DNA of 64,000 nt, taken from Eutreptiella sp. 'Long Island Sound 2002' (lineage: Eukaryota > Euglenozoa > Euglenophyceae > Eutreptiales > Eutreptiaceae). Below the pieces are notes generated by a model, which did not search any database, was not told the DNA's origin, and saw only the letters and a program-made list of their open reading frames with translations. The stretch lies in contig OZ038381.1 of assembly GCA_964036045.1 (NCBI GenBank), forward strand, positions 103,235,367 through 103,299,366, read 5' to 3'. The translations under genes and the position numbers were made by a program. Shown here piece by piece: positions 1-9,618 of the stretch (its first letter is position 1; every line of letters starts with the position of its first letter).

Positions 1-200
1 TTGTGTTGCCATGGGGTGGACAAAGGGGGGGGGGTACTTTTCACGTCCGTGTTGGGCCTGTGTCAACACAACACAGGAGGGGGTGGGGGGGTACTTTCCA
101 CCTCCGTGTTGGCCGGCCGTGTTAACACGCCGAATCCCTTTGAGGTGCAAGACTGTGTGAGGCAACCCTGCAAGGAGTTACATGGGTGTGCACCCATGCA
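1..200. repeat. End of an unidentified element that interrupts TE-A copy 1
   Basis: This stretch has no counterpart in TE-A copy 2; homology between the two copies begins at about 200 (matching about 8692). It carries short repeats such as CGTGTTGGCC and GTGTTAACAC and two G-tracts. I read it as the edge of another insertion or a rearrangement that removed the 3' end of the TE-A transposase gene. The rest lies outside the window, so its class cannot be determined. Confidence 0.4.
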
Positions 201-1152
201 ACAGCGCGCCTCTTCGTGAAGCCATGGTGTTGTACAAGAGCCCTCCAACAACCATCAAGGCCACTGTGAGTAACACGTGTCACCCCATGCAATGCATAGT
301 CAGGAGGCCTGTACTTGGGCAAAACTCTACGTAGCACCTGCCCGTACCAGGTCCAGTGTGACACAATGGGTGAAAGTCCCTTCCCAAAGTCGCGATCGCA
401 ACGTGCCCGGCATTTTCCACATACCCAACACACCGGGTCTACACTGGTGCAGTTCCATCTTTTGATGCCTGCCATTGCCTGTTGTGCCACGACATCTGCA
501 ACCAGGAAGATATTGGGTTTTTCCATGTAACCCCCTTGTGCTTCATACTTTGTGTTTAGGGCCTCTTGCACCTGCTCATCCATTTTGCTAACCCTTCTGA
601 GTGATCGTAGCACAGCACGTTTTTCAGAGCCGTGTAAAATGCACCAGCTACCAAGCGGGTTACCCAATCCAAGCACTCCAAGCATAAAATGCTCGAAGTG
701 CCGCTTGTGTAGTTGTGTACCATCCACGCAAAGGCGTACCTAGAGGTCCGGGTACAAATTTCCTTTACGGGCGGCCATCATGAGTCCCAGTTTCTCCCTC
801 AAATTTGTACCGTCCCCCAGCAATTTGTGGTCCCCGTCCATTGCATTGTAGTCAACTACTGGAGGTGCACTAAGTTGGTCCTTCACTCTTTTGACTTCGT
901 CCAGGGGGCATTTAATCCGGGACGTGGGGATGGAGTGCTGTAGGGCCCGCCAGCTTTTGCCCTCCGTGCGGCGATCCCACAGGAGCACCTCTGCATGCCA
1001 CATCTGGTTTTGAGGCATGGGCCCATCCGTCGTTTTCAAAATGAGGGTGCTCACGTTTTCGTCGGTTTGCACTTGCCAGGCCAGACCAAGAATTTCCGTG
1101 ACTGCCGTTTGCAGTTCGGCCATCCGTTCCCATCTCTTAGTCCTTCGCAGCT
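201..1152 (-). pseudogene. TE-A copy 1 transposase (last exon, broken)
   Basis: This minus-strand exon begins after a likely acceptor (AACAG before CTGCGAAGG, about 1152). Its product is collinear with the exon at 8300-9617. Blocks shared with the TE-B and TE-C transposases are [PAY]D[LV][WF]V; an [AG]SW block followed by [DH]G and then L[QR]; and a hydrophobic strand ending LVAD with QAMAG downstream, then a W/C-rich segment. A TAG at 738-740 replaces a Trp codon that is intact in copy 2. The C-terminal part with the presumed third acidic residue is lost at about 200. I infer a DDE-type transposase from the spaced acidic blocks and the element context; the superfamily is not recognised. Confidence 0.6.
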
Positions 1153-1559
1153 GTTCTTACTCCTTGATGGGGGCATGCTCCTTGAGTGGGGGGGGGGGGA
1201 CCCTAGGGAAAGACAACAAGGGGGGGGTGCATGGACACAACAAGGTTCGCACGTATAGGCACCAGTGCAACACTCAACACGTACGTGTGCGCGTACGAGT
1301 CGGCACAGCAACGCGTATGCGTTTCATTTTTAATGCGTACGTTCCACACCAGCGAATCGTACCTTTCATGAACCTAACGCGTACGCGCCAGAACAGCGAA
1401 TCGTACTTGTCATGAACCCAGCGCGTACGCGCCAGCACAGCAACGCGTAGGATGCAACACCGTACCGCCTACGCACTCCGCACTCAAACGCGTACGCGCC
1501 CCTTCCACAACGGGTGCGTGTTGACGGATACTGCACCCATGGCACATGCTACCCGGCAC
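1153..1559. repeat. Intron with TE-A motif array (GCGTACG)
   Basis: The region is dominated by GCGTACGCG/ACGCGTACGTG-type near-palindromes (about 1263-1500) between the transposase exon and the HxH exon. There is no credible coding. A poly-G run at about 1182-1200 adds to the low complexity. The array resembles those at 3471-3730, 5908-6108, 7110-7530 and 11143-11345. Confidence 0.7.
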
Positions 1560-2140
1560 ACAGCCTGAACCCGGGACTCTGCAGCAGCAGCAGGTCCTCC
1601 CACGACACCTTGCCGAGGCCGACCTGGGTAAAAAACACCAGTGCATAGCGTTCACCACGCCACGGGGCTGGCAGGTGCAAAGCACCACTGCAAAAAAACG
1701 ACCCCTTTTCCGGGCATCCAATGCCACCCCATCCTCATCCACCCTGTCATGCCCCTCTGGCCCTGCAACACATGCCATTGTGTAGGGGCGGGTTCCCCTT
1801 GTTGGGAACAAGAGCCCCGCCTCCTCCACGCAAAACTCCCAACCTAAAAAATCACCAGCAGTCACAATGGCACTCAAGGGCAGGTGGTCGTGGTGCTTAT
1901 GCCCTGGCATTGTGGCTGAAGGGGAAACAGCATGGTTCACTTGGATGGCAGTCCAAGTGAACCACGATGGCAACCTTGCGCGCCCGTAGGCATTGATGGC
2001 TGCGCACACCTTTGGGAAGTTGCGTGTTGCAGCAGCCACACGGACATTGCCACGCTGCACCACAATCGTACTCCCCACCTGTCCTTGGACTGCCATGCCC
2101 CATCCAACCCCTCCAACAAAAAACATATGTGAGGGGAGGG
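1560..2140 (-). CDS. TE-A HxH jelly-roll-like domain exon
   Basis: Read on the minus strand, this exon contains a WFTW.AIQV block, then PGHKH followed by LSAIV, then a glycine-containing FCVE segment and GRFFAVV near the end. The same order appears in TE-B (39240-39885) and TE-C (31258-31830). There the corresponding blocks are WF.W..IQV, [LG]HxH, LSA[IL], GG.[FV].VE, and a terminal H..P.PW.GER[WY]. The arrangement resembles a double-stranded beta-helix oxygenase (HxD, distal H, then Arg), but the first motif is HxH, and in this copy the distal His is not apparent. The biochemical function is unknown. The neighbours are the coiled-coil exon on one side and the transposase exon on the other. 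Confidence 0.5.
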
Positions 2141-2161
2141 GAGAGCAGCAGCCCCTGGGAG

Positions 2162-3433
2162 TCAACTGCCATTACCACCATCACGGCCTTTGCCACCGCC
2201 ACTACTGCTGCCACCGGGCTCCTCCGCCGCCTTGCCTAACTGTAGACTCTGCACAGTGTACTTGTCCCTCAATGATGTAAGGGCTTTCGGAGTCTTCTCC
2301 CCTTGTGTCGACTCCTTGCCTCTTGCATCGATGAGTGAATCCCTCAGTTCCTCAATGGATGTGGTGGCCTGGACAAGGCCATCCTTGATTTCCATTGCTG
2401 CCAGTTGCAAAACATTCTTCTGGTCTTCCACATCTTTCCCCCCCTCCCTAGGGCCAGGGCTAGCTGCGCCTTTCTTGCTTGCCCTCACAGAGGCATCCTT
2501 TAGCTTCTCTCTTAAGTCCCTAATCTCATTGTCCTTTTCTCTTCGCTCATCCTCCCACTTTGCACGCTCTTCCCTCAACATGTCCTCTGCAGCTTTCTGT
2601 GCCTGGTCACTCTGCTTGCGCACCTTCTCAAGTTCCTCAATTCGCGCCCTTAGCTGCTGCTGTGTGTCTTTGAGGTGCTCACGCTGTGCTGCTGAGGGGG
2701 AGGCAGTGGGCCCAGTGGGCATTGTAACCGAGGGCCCTCCCTTGGCACCAAGCTTTGGTTTCTTGGCACGGGACATACGAGAACCGTGGCGCGTTTGGTC
2801 AATGTCATAGCCCTCCTGTGCCCCCGTACCCGTCTCTCTCTTCCCCCCAACCTTCCCCGCTAGGAGAAGCTTCCAACTCTCCATTGCCCCATCCACCTCC
2901 GCAACAACAGCAGCGTCGGTGATTGGGAGGTAACCCGCCACCCGTGACCATTGAACACGCTTGGCCTGCTTGAGCTGCCCTCCGTGCACACACCATGTCT
3001 GCATGTAACTGTGGCTGTCCCTTTTAATTTGGTGCAAAGTCCCCCCAATAAAAACTGCTTCTGGATCCCTCCCAACGGCATGCCCCTTCATCCACATGGG
3101 AAACTGGACCATCACGGGCTCAGCCCATGTGACCGCACCATGGTCTTCCTTTGTTCGTGCCTGCAATGTAACCTGATCATAAAAACTATACTTAGCAACA
3201 TCCCCAATATGGACATTGTCTACAACCTCCTCCTTACTCACGTGCACCATTTGCCCTGGAATTGTCCCTATCGACTTAGGGGCCGGGGCCACCAGTGGAG
3301 CGCCTCCCGGGGGGCTTTGAAGAAGGCCCTTCGGCTTCAACACCTTCCGGCGTTCATTCGGAGGCGTCGGGCGCACTTGTGCTTCAGAGGGCCAAGGGCG
3401 CCGCTCCTTGTACTTGAAGGGGGTCACGTGCAA
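2162..3433 (-). CDS. TE-A beta-domain plus coiled-coil protein (exon)
   Basis: The exon starts after a good acceptor (CTCTTGCAG, 3434-3440 on the minus strand) and reads about 424 codons to a stop at 2162. The first 60 residues are basic and Pro-rich. Residues about 60-200 form a strand-rich domain also found in TE-B (27318-28067) and TE-C (30113-30720). A basic linker follows, then a long charged coiled coil (roughly residues 240-330, repeated E/K/R/Q heptads with QLRARIEELEKV-type patterns), and a Gly/Ser-rich tail. It is the longest intact open segment of TE-A. Equivalent coiled coils are present in TE-B (38907-39215) and TE-C (30990-31230). I suggest an assembly or DNA-bridging partner of the transposase, but this is inference. 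Confidence 0.6.
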   Translation of the reverse strand: MHVTPFKYKERRPWPSEAQVRPTPPNERRKVLKPKGLLQSPPGGAPLVAPAPKSIGTIPGQMVHVSKEEVVDNVHIGDVAKYSFYDQVTLQARTKEDHGAVTWAEPVMVQFPMWMKGHAVGRDPEAVFIGGTLHQIKRDSHSYMQTWCVHGGQLKQAKRVQWSRVAGYLPITDAAVVAEVDGAMESWKLLLAGKVGGKRETGTGAQEGYDIDQTRHGSRMSRAKKPKLGAKGGPSVTMPTGPTASPSAAQREHLKDTQQQLRARIEELEKVRKQSDQAQKAAEDMLREERAKWEDERREKDNEIRDLREKLKDASVRASKKGAASPGPREGGKDVEDQKNVLQLAAMEIKDGLVQATTSIEELRDSLIDARGKESTQGEKTPKALTSLRDKYTVQSLQLGKAAEEPGGSSSGGGKGRDGGNGS

Positions 3434-3750
3434 CTGCAAGAGAAGAAGGATAATGGTCACACCGTGTGCGTACCTCAGTGCAATGGCACCCGTGGTCAGC
3501 ACACGCAACGGGTACGCGTTGGTACATTAGCGCGTACGATCTACTCGGGCAAGACGTACGTGTTGGTAGGGCAACACGTATGATCCGCTAGGGCAACCCC
3601 CACATGTTGCTACCCCAACACGTACGATCTGCCTCGCCGACGCGTACGTGTCGGCAAGTCAACGCGTACGCACGAAAAATGTAATGCGTACGAGGCACGT
3701 ACACCGTACGTACGCGGTGCGTATGTGCCACATGCGCACGAAGTACATAC
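3434..3750 (-). repeat. TE-A intron made of GCGTACG-type repeats
   Basis: The minus-strand donor GGGGAG/GTATGT lies at 3751/3750 and the acceptor CTTGCAG at 3434-3440. The interior is nearly all CGTACG-containing repeats (3471-3730). It is one of the clearest cases in which the element's private motif fills an intron. Confidence 0.65.
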
Positions 3751-5800
3751 CTCCCCATAATTCTCACCATAGTCCATGCACCCACATGAGTACTCCACTC
3801 CGCCGCCTGCCGTCGGCCGCTGCACCACCCAATTTCGCTCCACCGCCCCGCAACACTGGCCGGCGCGACATGCGGGGCATGCCCCATGGCTGCCCACTCC
3901 ATCCATGCCGGCCCATCCTCATCCCGCCTCAACGTCCAACCACACGTGGCAAACGTGAACACCAACGAACCTTTCTCAACCGTAAACTGTGTCCCACCGG
4001 CAAAACTCGCCTTGGGGAGGGACCAACGGTGACACCGAGCCAAAGATAATTGTGGCTCCTCGGGGCTTGGGGGGCAGTTGAAAAAGAAAGTTGCACATTG
4101 CACACCATGGCCGAAAATCACAACATCACCACAATAAGGGACAGCTTGCCGTCGCCGAACAAGCAACGGAGCCGAAAAAGGGTAAAGGATTCCCAAGGAA
4201 TAGGGGCACCTTCGGCATCTTTCAGAAATTGAACCATAGGAGGAAGAGCATACAATTGGCGAGCCAAGTGCACCTTTGACATGGTGGCAGCATGCTCCAA
4301 AGGGACATACGGGATGAACAAAGTGTAGCGCCCTTTTTCTCCATCAACCGCCCCGCGATGAAAGGTGCAGCCTTTTAAAAGAAGGATGTCACCCAATTCC
4401 ATGGAACACACATCCCAACGATTGGACTCATGTTGCCCAACCTGATGTGAACCCACACCGACTTGCAAAGCACACTCGGGACGAACATTGTCCAAGGGAA
4501 TGAACACTTGGATGCAATCCTTCATCCAAGGCGGACCCATAATGTTGTGATCCGAATGGACCAACTGATACCCATACCATGGGTCGCATGGGGTACAATG
4601 CAGCAATTTCACATCCACTGGTTTCAACGCACTCCACTCAACGCCAGCAATGCACGTCACCACACCCAACACTTGCGCGCGCAAACCCTCGGGCAACCAT
4701 TTCGACGACCGTTTTGTTTGCTTCCAAACCACATTGGCACTTGCATAAGTGTCATCTTCCAACGTAATAACCTTTCAATCCCGGGGGGCAATGTCAATTT
4801 TTAAAATCGCTTTGGCAATATCGGCATCAAACGAATTACGTTCAATGAAGTAACCGGCATGTGCAAACCCATGCACATTGTCAACGGGTGGGGCGGGAGG
4901 CAACTGATTTGAGGGCAACGGCATATCACAAAGAAATGGTGTGGGTGCACCGTAACCCATTGCAAAAACTTTAGCTGCGGTTGCATACACATATGGCGTC
5001 GAGCAATCGGGGTGGTATTTTACGGAAAGGGATGGGGGCACGCATTGAGTGGGGCCATGCTCATTCCATTCATCCGATGCGCAACCCATGTACCGCACAA
5101 AGGAGTCCGTGCGACAAATGCTCTTCACGGTACTCTCAACGGGATCGGGGAAACGGGTACCACCGTTGAGCACGGCATATTTTTGCGTAAGGGTCTTTGC
5201 AACTCTCTTACGCAAGCACCCATTCATAGTTGTGAAACGTGCGTCACGCTCACCAACACTCAAACTAATGGAAACCATGAGCAAAGGCTCACCCACAAAC
5301 TCAAACAAAGCCGCAGGGAGAATGGTGTGGGGCATTGCATCGGCATTGGGCCATGCAAGAACGGAACGACTATCAGTAACAGCAATAACACCTAGTGCTT
5401 GCGCATTCACATCCAAAAGCAAAACATCGTGCCATGAACTTGGCAATCCTGGAAGACCCTTAAGGTCTTCGTCACCCAACGTTAAACGGACAACAACAGC
5501 ACCATGAACACCATGTGCAAGATCTCCTGCCTCACGAGTGTCCGTGAACCAACGGACCGCCGTTTCATCCGCGTCCAACTCCCCGACCTCCAAGGCCCGC
5601 TTCACAATCTCGGCGGGCCTATTACCTTCGGCCAGCACCTCAAAATCCTCCTCCTCCTCCTCCTCCTCCTCCTCTTCCACCACCACCCCTCGACCCTCAC
5701 TTGTCCTCGGCGCCATCTTTGCTATGGCCCCAGCTTCGGCGGCAGGCACGGCGCCTTTTCTTGCCACCTTCTTCTTTCCGGGTTTTTTCTTTCCACCCAT
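3751..5800 (-). pseudogene. TE-A copy 1 Fe(II)/2-oxoglutarate oxygenase-like protein (broken)
   Basis: The likely start is the second Met (5800-5798), before a Lys-rich N-terminus (MGGKKKPGKKK), followed by a Glu tract encoded by a CTC repeat (about 5650). About 360 residues of unrecognised sequence precede the oxygenase-like core. The core shows VHSDHN (HxD iron ligands), a GSHQVGQH turn, and FHRGAV with a downstream GRYTLFI (distal His and 2-oxoglutarate Arg). This order matches phytanoyl-CoA-hydroxylase-like dioxygenases. A TGA at 4775-4777 replaces the TCA (Ser) codon of copy 2, and a frameshift near 4150-4190 separates the last part, which runs to a donor at 3751. Such an enzyme could act on nucleic acid or protein; the substrate is unknown. 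Confidence 0.65.
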
Positions 5801-5879
5801 ATGGTACAAAAAAGCACTGAGAAAAGGAAGACACACATGAAGCAAAGAAAAAGATTTTCTTTGTCACATCAAAAGGAAC

Positions 5880-6137
5880 ACAATTCAACCACTAGTACTG
5901 CAGACAGCGTACGGGCACCACAGGCAGCGCGTACGCGTTGCAATCTGAGTGCGTACGCGCTAAAATACCAACGCGTACGGGCCAAAATACCAGCACGTAC
6001 GCACTCAGATCACAACGCGTACACACTCAGATCGCAACGCGTACACGCTGGTTTGCTAGTTCGTGCGCGTTACAAAATCAGTGCGTACGATAATGCGTAC
6101 GCATACATGTGAACAACATGGGGCAGATCTTAGCAGT
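5880..6137 (-). promoter_or_regulatory. TE-A 5' subterminal motif array and terminal repeat
   Basis: Dense GCGTACGCG/AACGCGTACG repeats (5908-6108) lie directly upstream of the oxygenase start and run to the terminal repeat at 6124-6137. Position and content match 11143-11375 in copy 2. It probably contains the promoter and transposase-binding sites, though no core promoter element is recognisable. Confidence 0.55.
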
Positions 6138-6188
6138 TACAGGCTCCCGTTCCACTGCTTCCGCCGCACTCTTCTTCTTCTACACCTC

Positions 6189-6290
6189 TTAGACTTGCCA
6201 CGAATCCTTGGGGGGCTTGGCCACCGTCACGGCCTTGCCCTTGGGCCCCGTCTTGGGCTTAGCCTTGCTGCCGTTCTTCTTGGCAGGCAT
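6189..6290 (-). CDS. Small Lys-rich ORF beside TE-A copy 1
   Basis: A 33-codon minus-strand ORF starts MPAKKNGSKAKPKTGPKG and ends at a TAA (6189-6191). Its style recalls the basic N-terminus of the TE-A oxygenase protein (MGGKKKPGKKK). It could be the first exon of another element into which TE-A copy 1 inserted at the TA at 6138-6139. There is no homologue elsewhere in the window, so confidence is low. Confidence 0.25.
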   Translation of the reverse strand: MPAKKNGSKAKPKTGPKGKAVTVAKPPKDSWQV

Positions 6291-6299
6291 GGGCACCAC

Positions 6300-6743
6300 C
6301 CTTTAATGACGTTTTATTATAACAACACGACTAACAGGACGGAAGGGAAGAAGAACAGCAAGAAATTGTGTGGTGCGTTGTGTCATGGTGTGTACATGAT
6401 TGCAGACAACAAGGAAGCAAGCAGAATCCGGTACAACCCCCTTTGGGGACGCTTTATTACATTTTTCGGTATTTGGCACTCCAAATCGCATTGGGGGGCG
6501 TTGGCTTGGCTCGATTTGGCTTCAGGCCGTTGCTCAACTGTATGCGTTCATATTCATGCAGTACGTGCACCAATTCGTTAGGCAACGGAGCAGTCATTGA
6601 CACGGAATTTTCCACGTGGCACGTTGCAACACATCAAAAAACCAATCACTTTTGCATTTCACCACGTCAAAAAAATTGGACGGACACATTTGCATGCAAA
6701 TGTACATACTACACCCCTCTCCCCTTAAATTTAGCTAACAAGC

Positions 6744-6744
<1 letters not shown>
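6300..6744. other. Unassigned spacer
   Basis: I see no supported gene here. A T-rich segment (about 6300-6320) and unique-looking sequence lead into the CAA-repeat tail of the adjacent retroposon. Confidence 0.4.
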
Positions 6745-6777
<33 letters not shown>

Positions 6778-7062
6778 CGTCACCGTTCCGTTTGGGCCAT
6801 TGCACCTTCCCATCGCCTCTGGCTTAACTCTACTTTAGCCCACCTAGAGCCTAGCTGGTGGCCTTGCCAAATCAAAGGTATGAGCCAGAAACTCACCGCT
6901 GGCGGCCCGGGGCGGTGGCGCCAAGTCAGGAGGTGCCCTCCCGAATCTGCGCAGTTTTGGGCAAAAAACAGCCATTTATCGCCCCAAATAGCCTCCAAAC
7001 CTAGGCGAAACGCCCAAACGAAGGGAAACGGTAGCTACACCCCATGTGCGCCTTGACTTCGC
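6745..7062 (-). mobile_element. SINE-like retroposon with (GTT)n tail, copy 1
   Basis: On the minus strand this sequence is collinear with 16150-16498 (plus). Shared landmarks include AAACTGCGCAGATT, GGGAGGGCACCTCCTGACTT, TTGGCAAGGCCACCA and a terminal (GTT)n tract (here CAA repeats at 6745-6777). There is no coding capacity. A 3' microsatellite tail and dispersed copies fit a SINE or a LINE 3' end. The 5' side is cut at 7062 by TE-G. Confidence 0.6.
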
Positions 7063-7099
7063 CGTGTCAAAGAGCCCTTTTGTAACCGCTAAGATCTGT

Positions 7100-7535
7100 T
7101 CGCATGGACAGGTACGTGTTGAAATCTTAACTCGTACGCGTTGGTTTTCTCTTTGTTGGAAATTTATCATTCTTCATGGAAAGTTCATGTGTGGGGTATC
7201 ACCTTACCCAACCCCGCCCCTTTTTGCACTTCCCCTGTACCACTAGGTGCCACTGCAGACATTGCCGACCGTAGGTCGCCTTCTCCCTCCGCATAGTGTC
7301 CCGAAAACCATACTGAATTTCCCAAAACCTTGCTTTTGGATTGTCCTCTGACACGTACGTGTTGGCAGTGCAACGCGTACGCGTTGGCTGCGCGGCGCGT
7401 ACGTGTTGGTGTTTCGACGCATACGCGTTAGTAACTTAACACGTACGCGTCAGCTCACCAACGCGTACGTGTTAGATTACCAACGCGTACGTGTTTATCT
7501 GCTGGTGCGTACACAATTCGTACGCACCGCTTACG
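7100..7535. repeat. TE-A left subterminal GCGTACG array
   Basis: Repeated ACGCGTACGCGT, ACGTGTTGG and CGTACGCGTTGG units (about 7110-7160 and 7350-7530), with a less repetitive segment between. This is the same motif as the other TE-A arrays. Confidence 0.65.
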
Positions 7536-7539
7536 TGTT

Positions 7540-8050
7540 ACGTGGTATGGCAGCTGGTTGGTCCAGGGGTATGTGCATGTTCCCTACGTTTCGAAACCCT
7601 GGGTTCAAACCCTTGCATACATACTGTGTCTGCATCGCAGGAAGGAACCGCAAGACCAGGGGCCCACAACGGACGAGGAGGACTTACCCCATGGGGTGCA
7701 ACCAAAAAATACAGGCGCTGAAGATAGGCAATCAAATGTGATCACCAGTTGCCCTTTGTTTTTTTAGCAATAAGTCCTCCCGAGGGCTGGTCTGTTGTGG
7801 CTGTCCCAGCGTGCGCTGGGCTGGTCTTGTTGGAGCCACCATCACTTTGCCGGAGGCTGTTCGACAACGGAATGGCTAGTGCTGGGCTGGAGCTATTGTT
7901 GGAGTTGGCCAGGCCAGGGTTCAAACCAAGGAGCCCTGCCGCCGGAGTCTACGCCCATAATCACTCATCCACAGACGAACGTTGCTCAGTTTGTTTGCCG
8001 TACCCTGAACCACCCCTCCCTTGCAAAGAGCATCACTGCACCAGAATAGC
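7540..8050 (+). repeat. tRNA-derived SINE-like sequence(s)
   Basis: 7570-7625 resembles a degenerate tRNA. GGTCCAGGGGTATG looks like an A box, CCTACGTTTCGAAACCC like an anticodon arm, and TGGGTTCAAACCC like a T arm with B box. A second B-box-like GGTTCAAACC lies at about 7920. There is no aminoacyl-stem pairing, so this is not a functional tRNA gene. It is interpreted as one or two SINE insertions in the TE-A 3' region. Confidence 0.45.
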
Positions 8051-8299
8051 ATGTTGAATGAAAAGTGCATTGAAGACGAAGTATACTTGCCCAAAGCAAT
8101 TCAATGGAATCCCAAATCAAATATCATACACAACAGCTGAAACACCCTACAGACTGCTAAGGAGCATTGGCCTTCCAATACGTTTTGTGTTCCTTCACGT
8201 GTGGTTGTTGTGTCCATGCACGCACCCATACATCCCACCCCCTCTTTGACAACCCCAATCCAGATTACCATTTTTTACAACTTCCCTCCACCTTTTCAC

Positions 8300-9617
8300 G
8301 AAAACTCGCCTCACGAGTCTACCTCTCCGTCCCCGTACCCCCCCCTTTTACTTTCCTTGCCCCCCCCTTGAAGCTCCTAAATCGAATCTCCGTTTTCAGA
8401 GTCTTGTGCCTTTCTTCTGCCTTGAAGGCAGCAAAGGCACCAAGGGCATGCCACTGCTTAGCAAACCCAACCATGTGGTCAACCCAAAGGTGCACCCACA
8501 GGGTTTGCACCAATTGGCACCTTTTGTGATGCACTGCCATTTGCGGTAGCACGTTTTCTAGGGTGTCAATTTCTTGGGCTCCTGAGAGACCCTCCTTTTT
8601 GGCAATGGTTGCACTTTTGTGCAAACAGTCCCACCACCAATCAAAATTTTGCGCCCATGTGTGTCCCTCTTCCACGACATGTTGCCAGAGACAGCGCGCC
8701 TCTTCGTGAGGCCATGGTGTTGTACAACAGCCCTCCAACAACCATCAAGGCCACTGTGAGTAACACGTGTCACTCCATGCAATGCATAGTCAGGAGGCCT
8801 GTACTTGGGCAAAATGCTACGTAGCACCTGCCCGTACCGGGTCCAGTGTGACACAATGGGTGAAAGTCCCTTCCCAAAGTCGCGATCGCGACGTGCCCTG
8901 CATTTCCCACGTACCCAATACACTGGGTCTACAGTGGTGCAGTTCCATCTTTTGATGCCTGCCATTGCCTGTTGTGCCACGACATCTGCAACCAGGAAGA
9001 TATTGGGTTTTTCCATGTAACCCCCTTGTACTTCATACTTTGTGTTTAGGGCCTCTTGCACCTGCTCATCCATTTTGCTAACCCTTCTGAGTGATCGTAG
9101 CACAGCACGTTTTTCAGAGCCGTGTAAAATGCACCAGCTACCAAGCGGGTTACCCAATCCAAGCACTCCAAGCATAAAATGCTCGAAGTGCCGCTTGTGT
9201 AGTTGTGTACCATCCACACAAAGGCGTACCCAGAGGTCCGGGTACAAATTTCCTTTACCGGCGGCCATCATGAGTCCCAGTTTCTCCCTCAAATTTGTAC
9301 CGGCCACCAGCAATATGTGGTCCCCGTCCATTGTAGTCAACTATTGGAGGTGCACTAAGTTGGTCCTTCACTCTTTTGACTTCATCCACGGGGGCATTTA
9401 ATCTGGGACGCGGGGATGGAGTACTGTAGGGCCCCCCAGCTTTTGCCCTCTTTGCGACAATCCCACAGGAGGGCCTCTGCATGCCACATTTGGTTTTGGG
9501 GCATGGGCCCATCCGTCGTTTTCAAAATGAGGGTGCTCATGTTTTCGCCAGCTTGTACTTGCCAGTTCGGACCAAGAATTTCCGTGACTGCCGTTTGCAG
9601 TTCGGCCATCCTTTCCC
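8300..9617 (-). pseudogene. TE-A copy 2 transposase (last exon)
   Basis: This is the best copy of the TE-A transposase C-terminal half. Minus-strand blocks in order: an N-terminal segment beginning near MAELQTAVTEIL (shifted out of frame by a 5-bp deletion near 9330 relative to copy 1), PDLWVRLCVDG, LGSWCILHG, IFLVADVVAQQAMAG followed by KRWNC, and a final helix with AEERHKTLKTEIRFRSFKGG. The last block aligns with SSIPTE...K...FKGW in TE-B and SSIPTE...K...FQGW in TE-C, so its Glu is the candidate third catalytic acid. A frameshift also separates the final exon part (about 8741-8319). The family is DDE-like and not assigned. Confidence 0.6.
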
Positions 9618-9618
9618 G

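Larger units (their letters stand above)
201..6137 (-). mobile_element. TE-A copy 1, DNA transposon (3' end truncated)
   Basis: This is a minus-strand element. Its 5' terminus is the inverted repeat at 6124-6137 (reverse complement ACTGCTAAGATCTG), followed by a TA at 6138-6139. The same terminus occurs at both ends of TE-A copy 2 (7085 and 11375). Reading leftwards, it encodes an oxygenase protein, a beta/coiled-coil protein, an HxH jelly-roll-like domain and a transposase. These are separated by spacers packed with GCGTACGCG-type repeats. Copy 1 keeps the internal 3.2 kb that copy 2 has lost, so it is the more complete gene set, although it has stops and frameshifts. The left terminus is missing because of the repeat at 1-200. 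Confidence 0.75.

Noticed and set aside
201-1152. Assignment of the A/B/C transposase to the KDZ superfamily
   Set aside because: An oxygenase partner is suggestive of KDZ, but I do not see the KDZ sequence signatures, and TA target duplications do not help; left unclassified.
2190-2810. Plus-strand ORF of about 200 codons opposite the TE-A coiled coil
   Set aside because: It is the Ser/Leu-rich shadow of the charged coiled-coil gene on the minus strand.
7560-7640. Functional tRNA gene
   Set aside because: A/B-box-like sequences are present, but no aminoacyl stem pairs and the D arm is poor; better read as a SINE.
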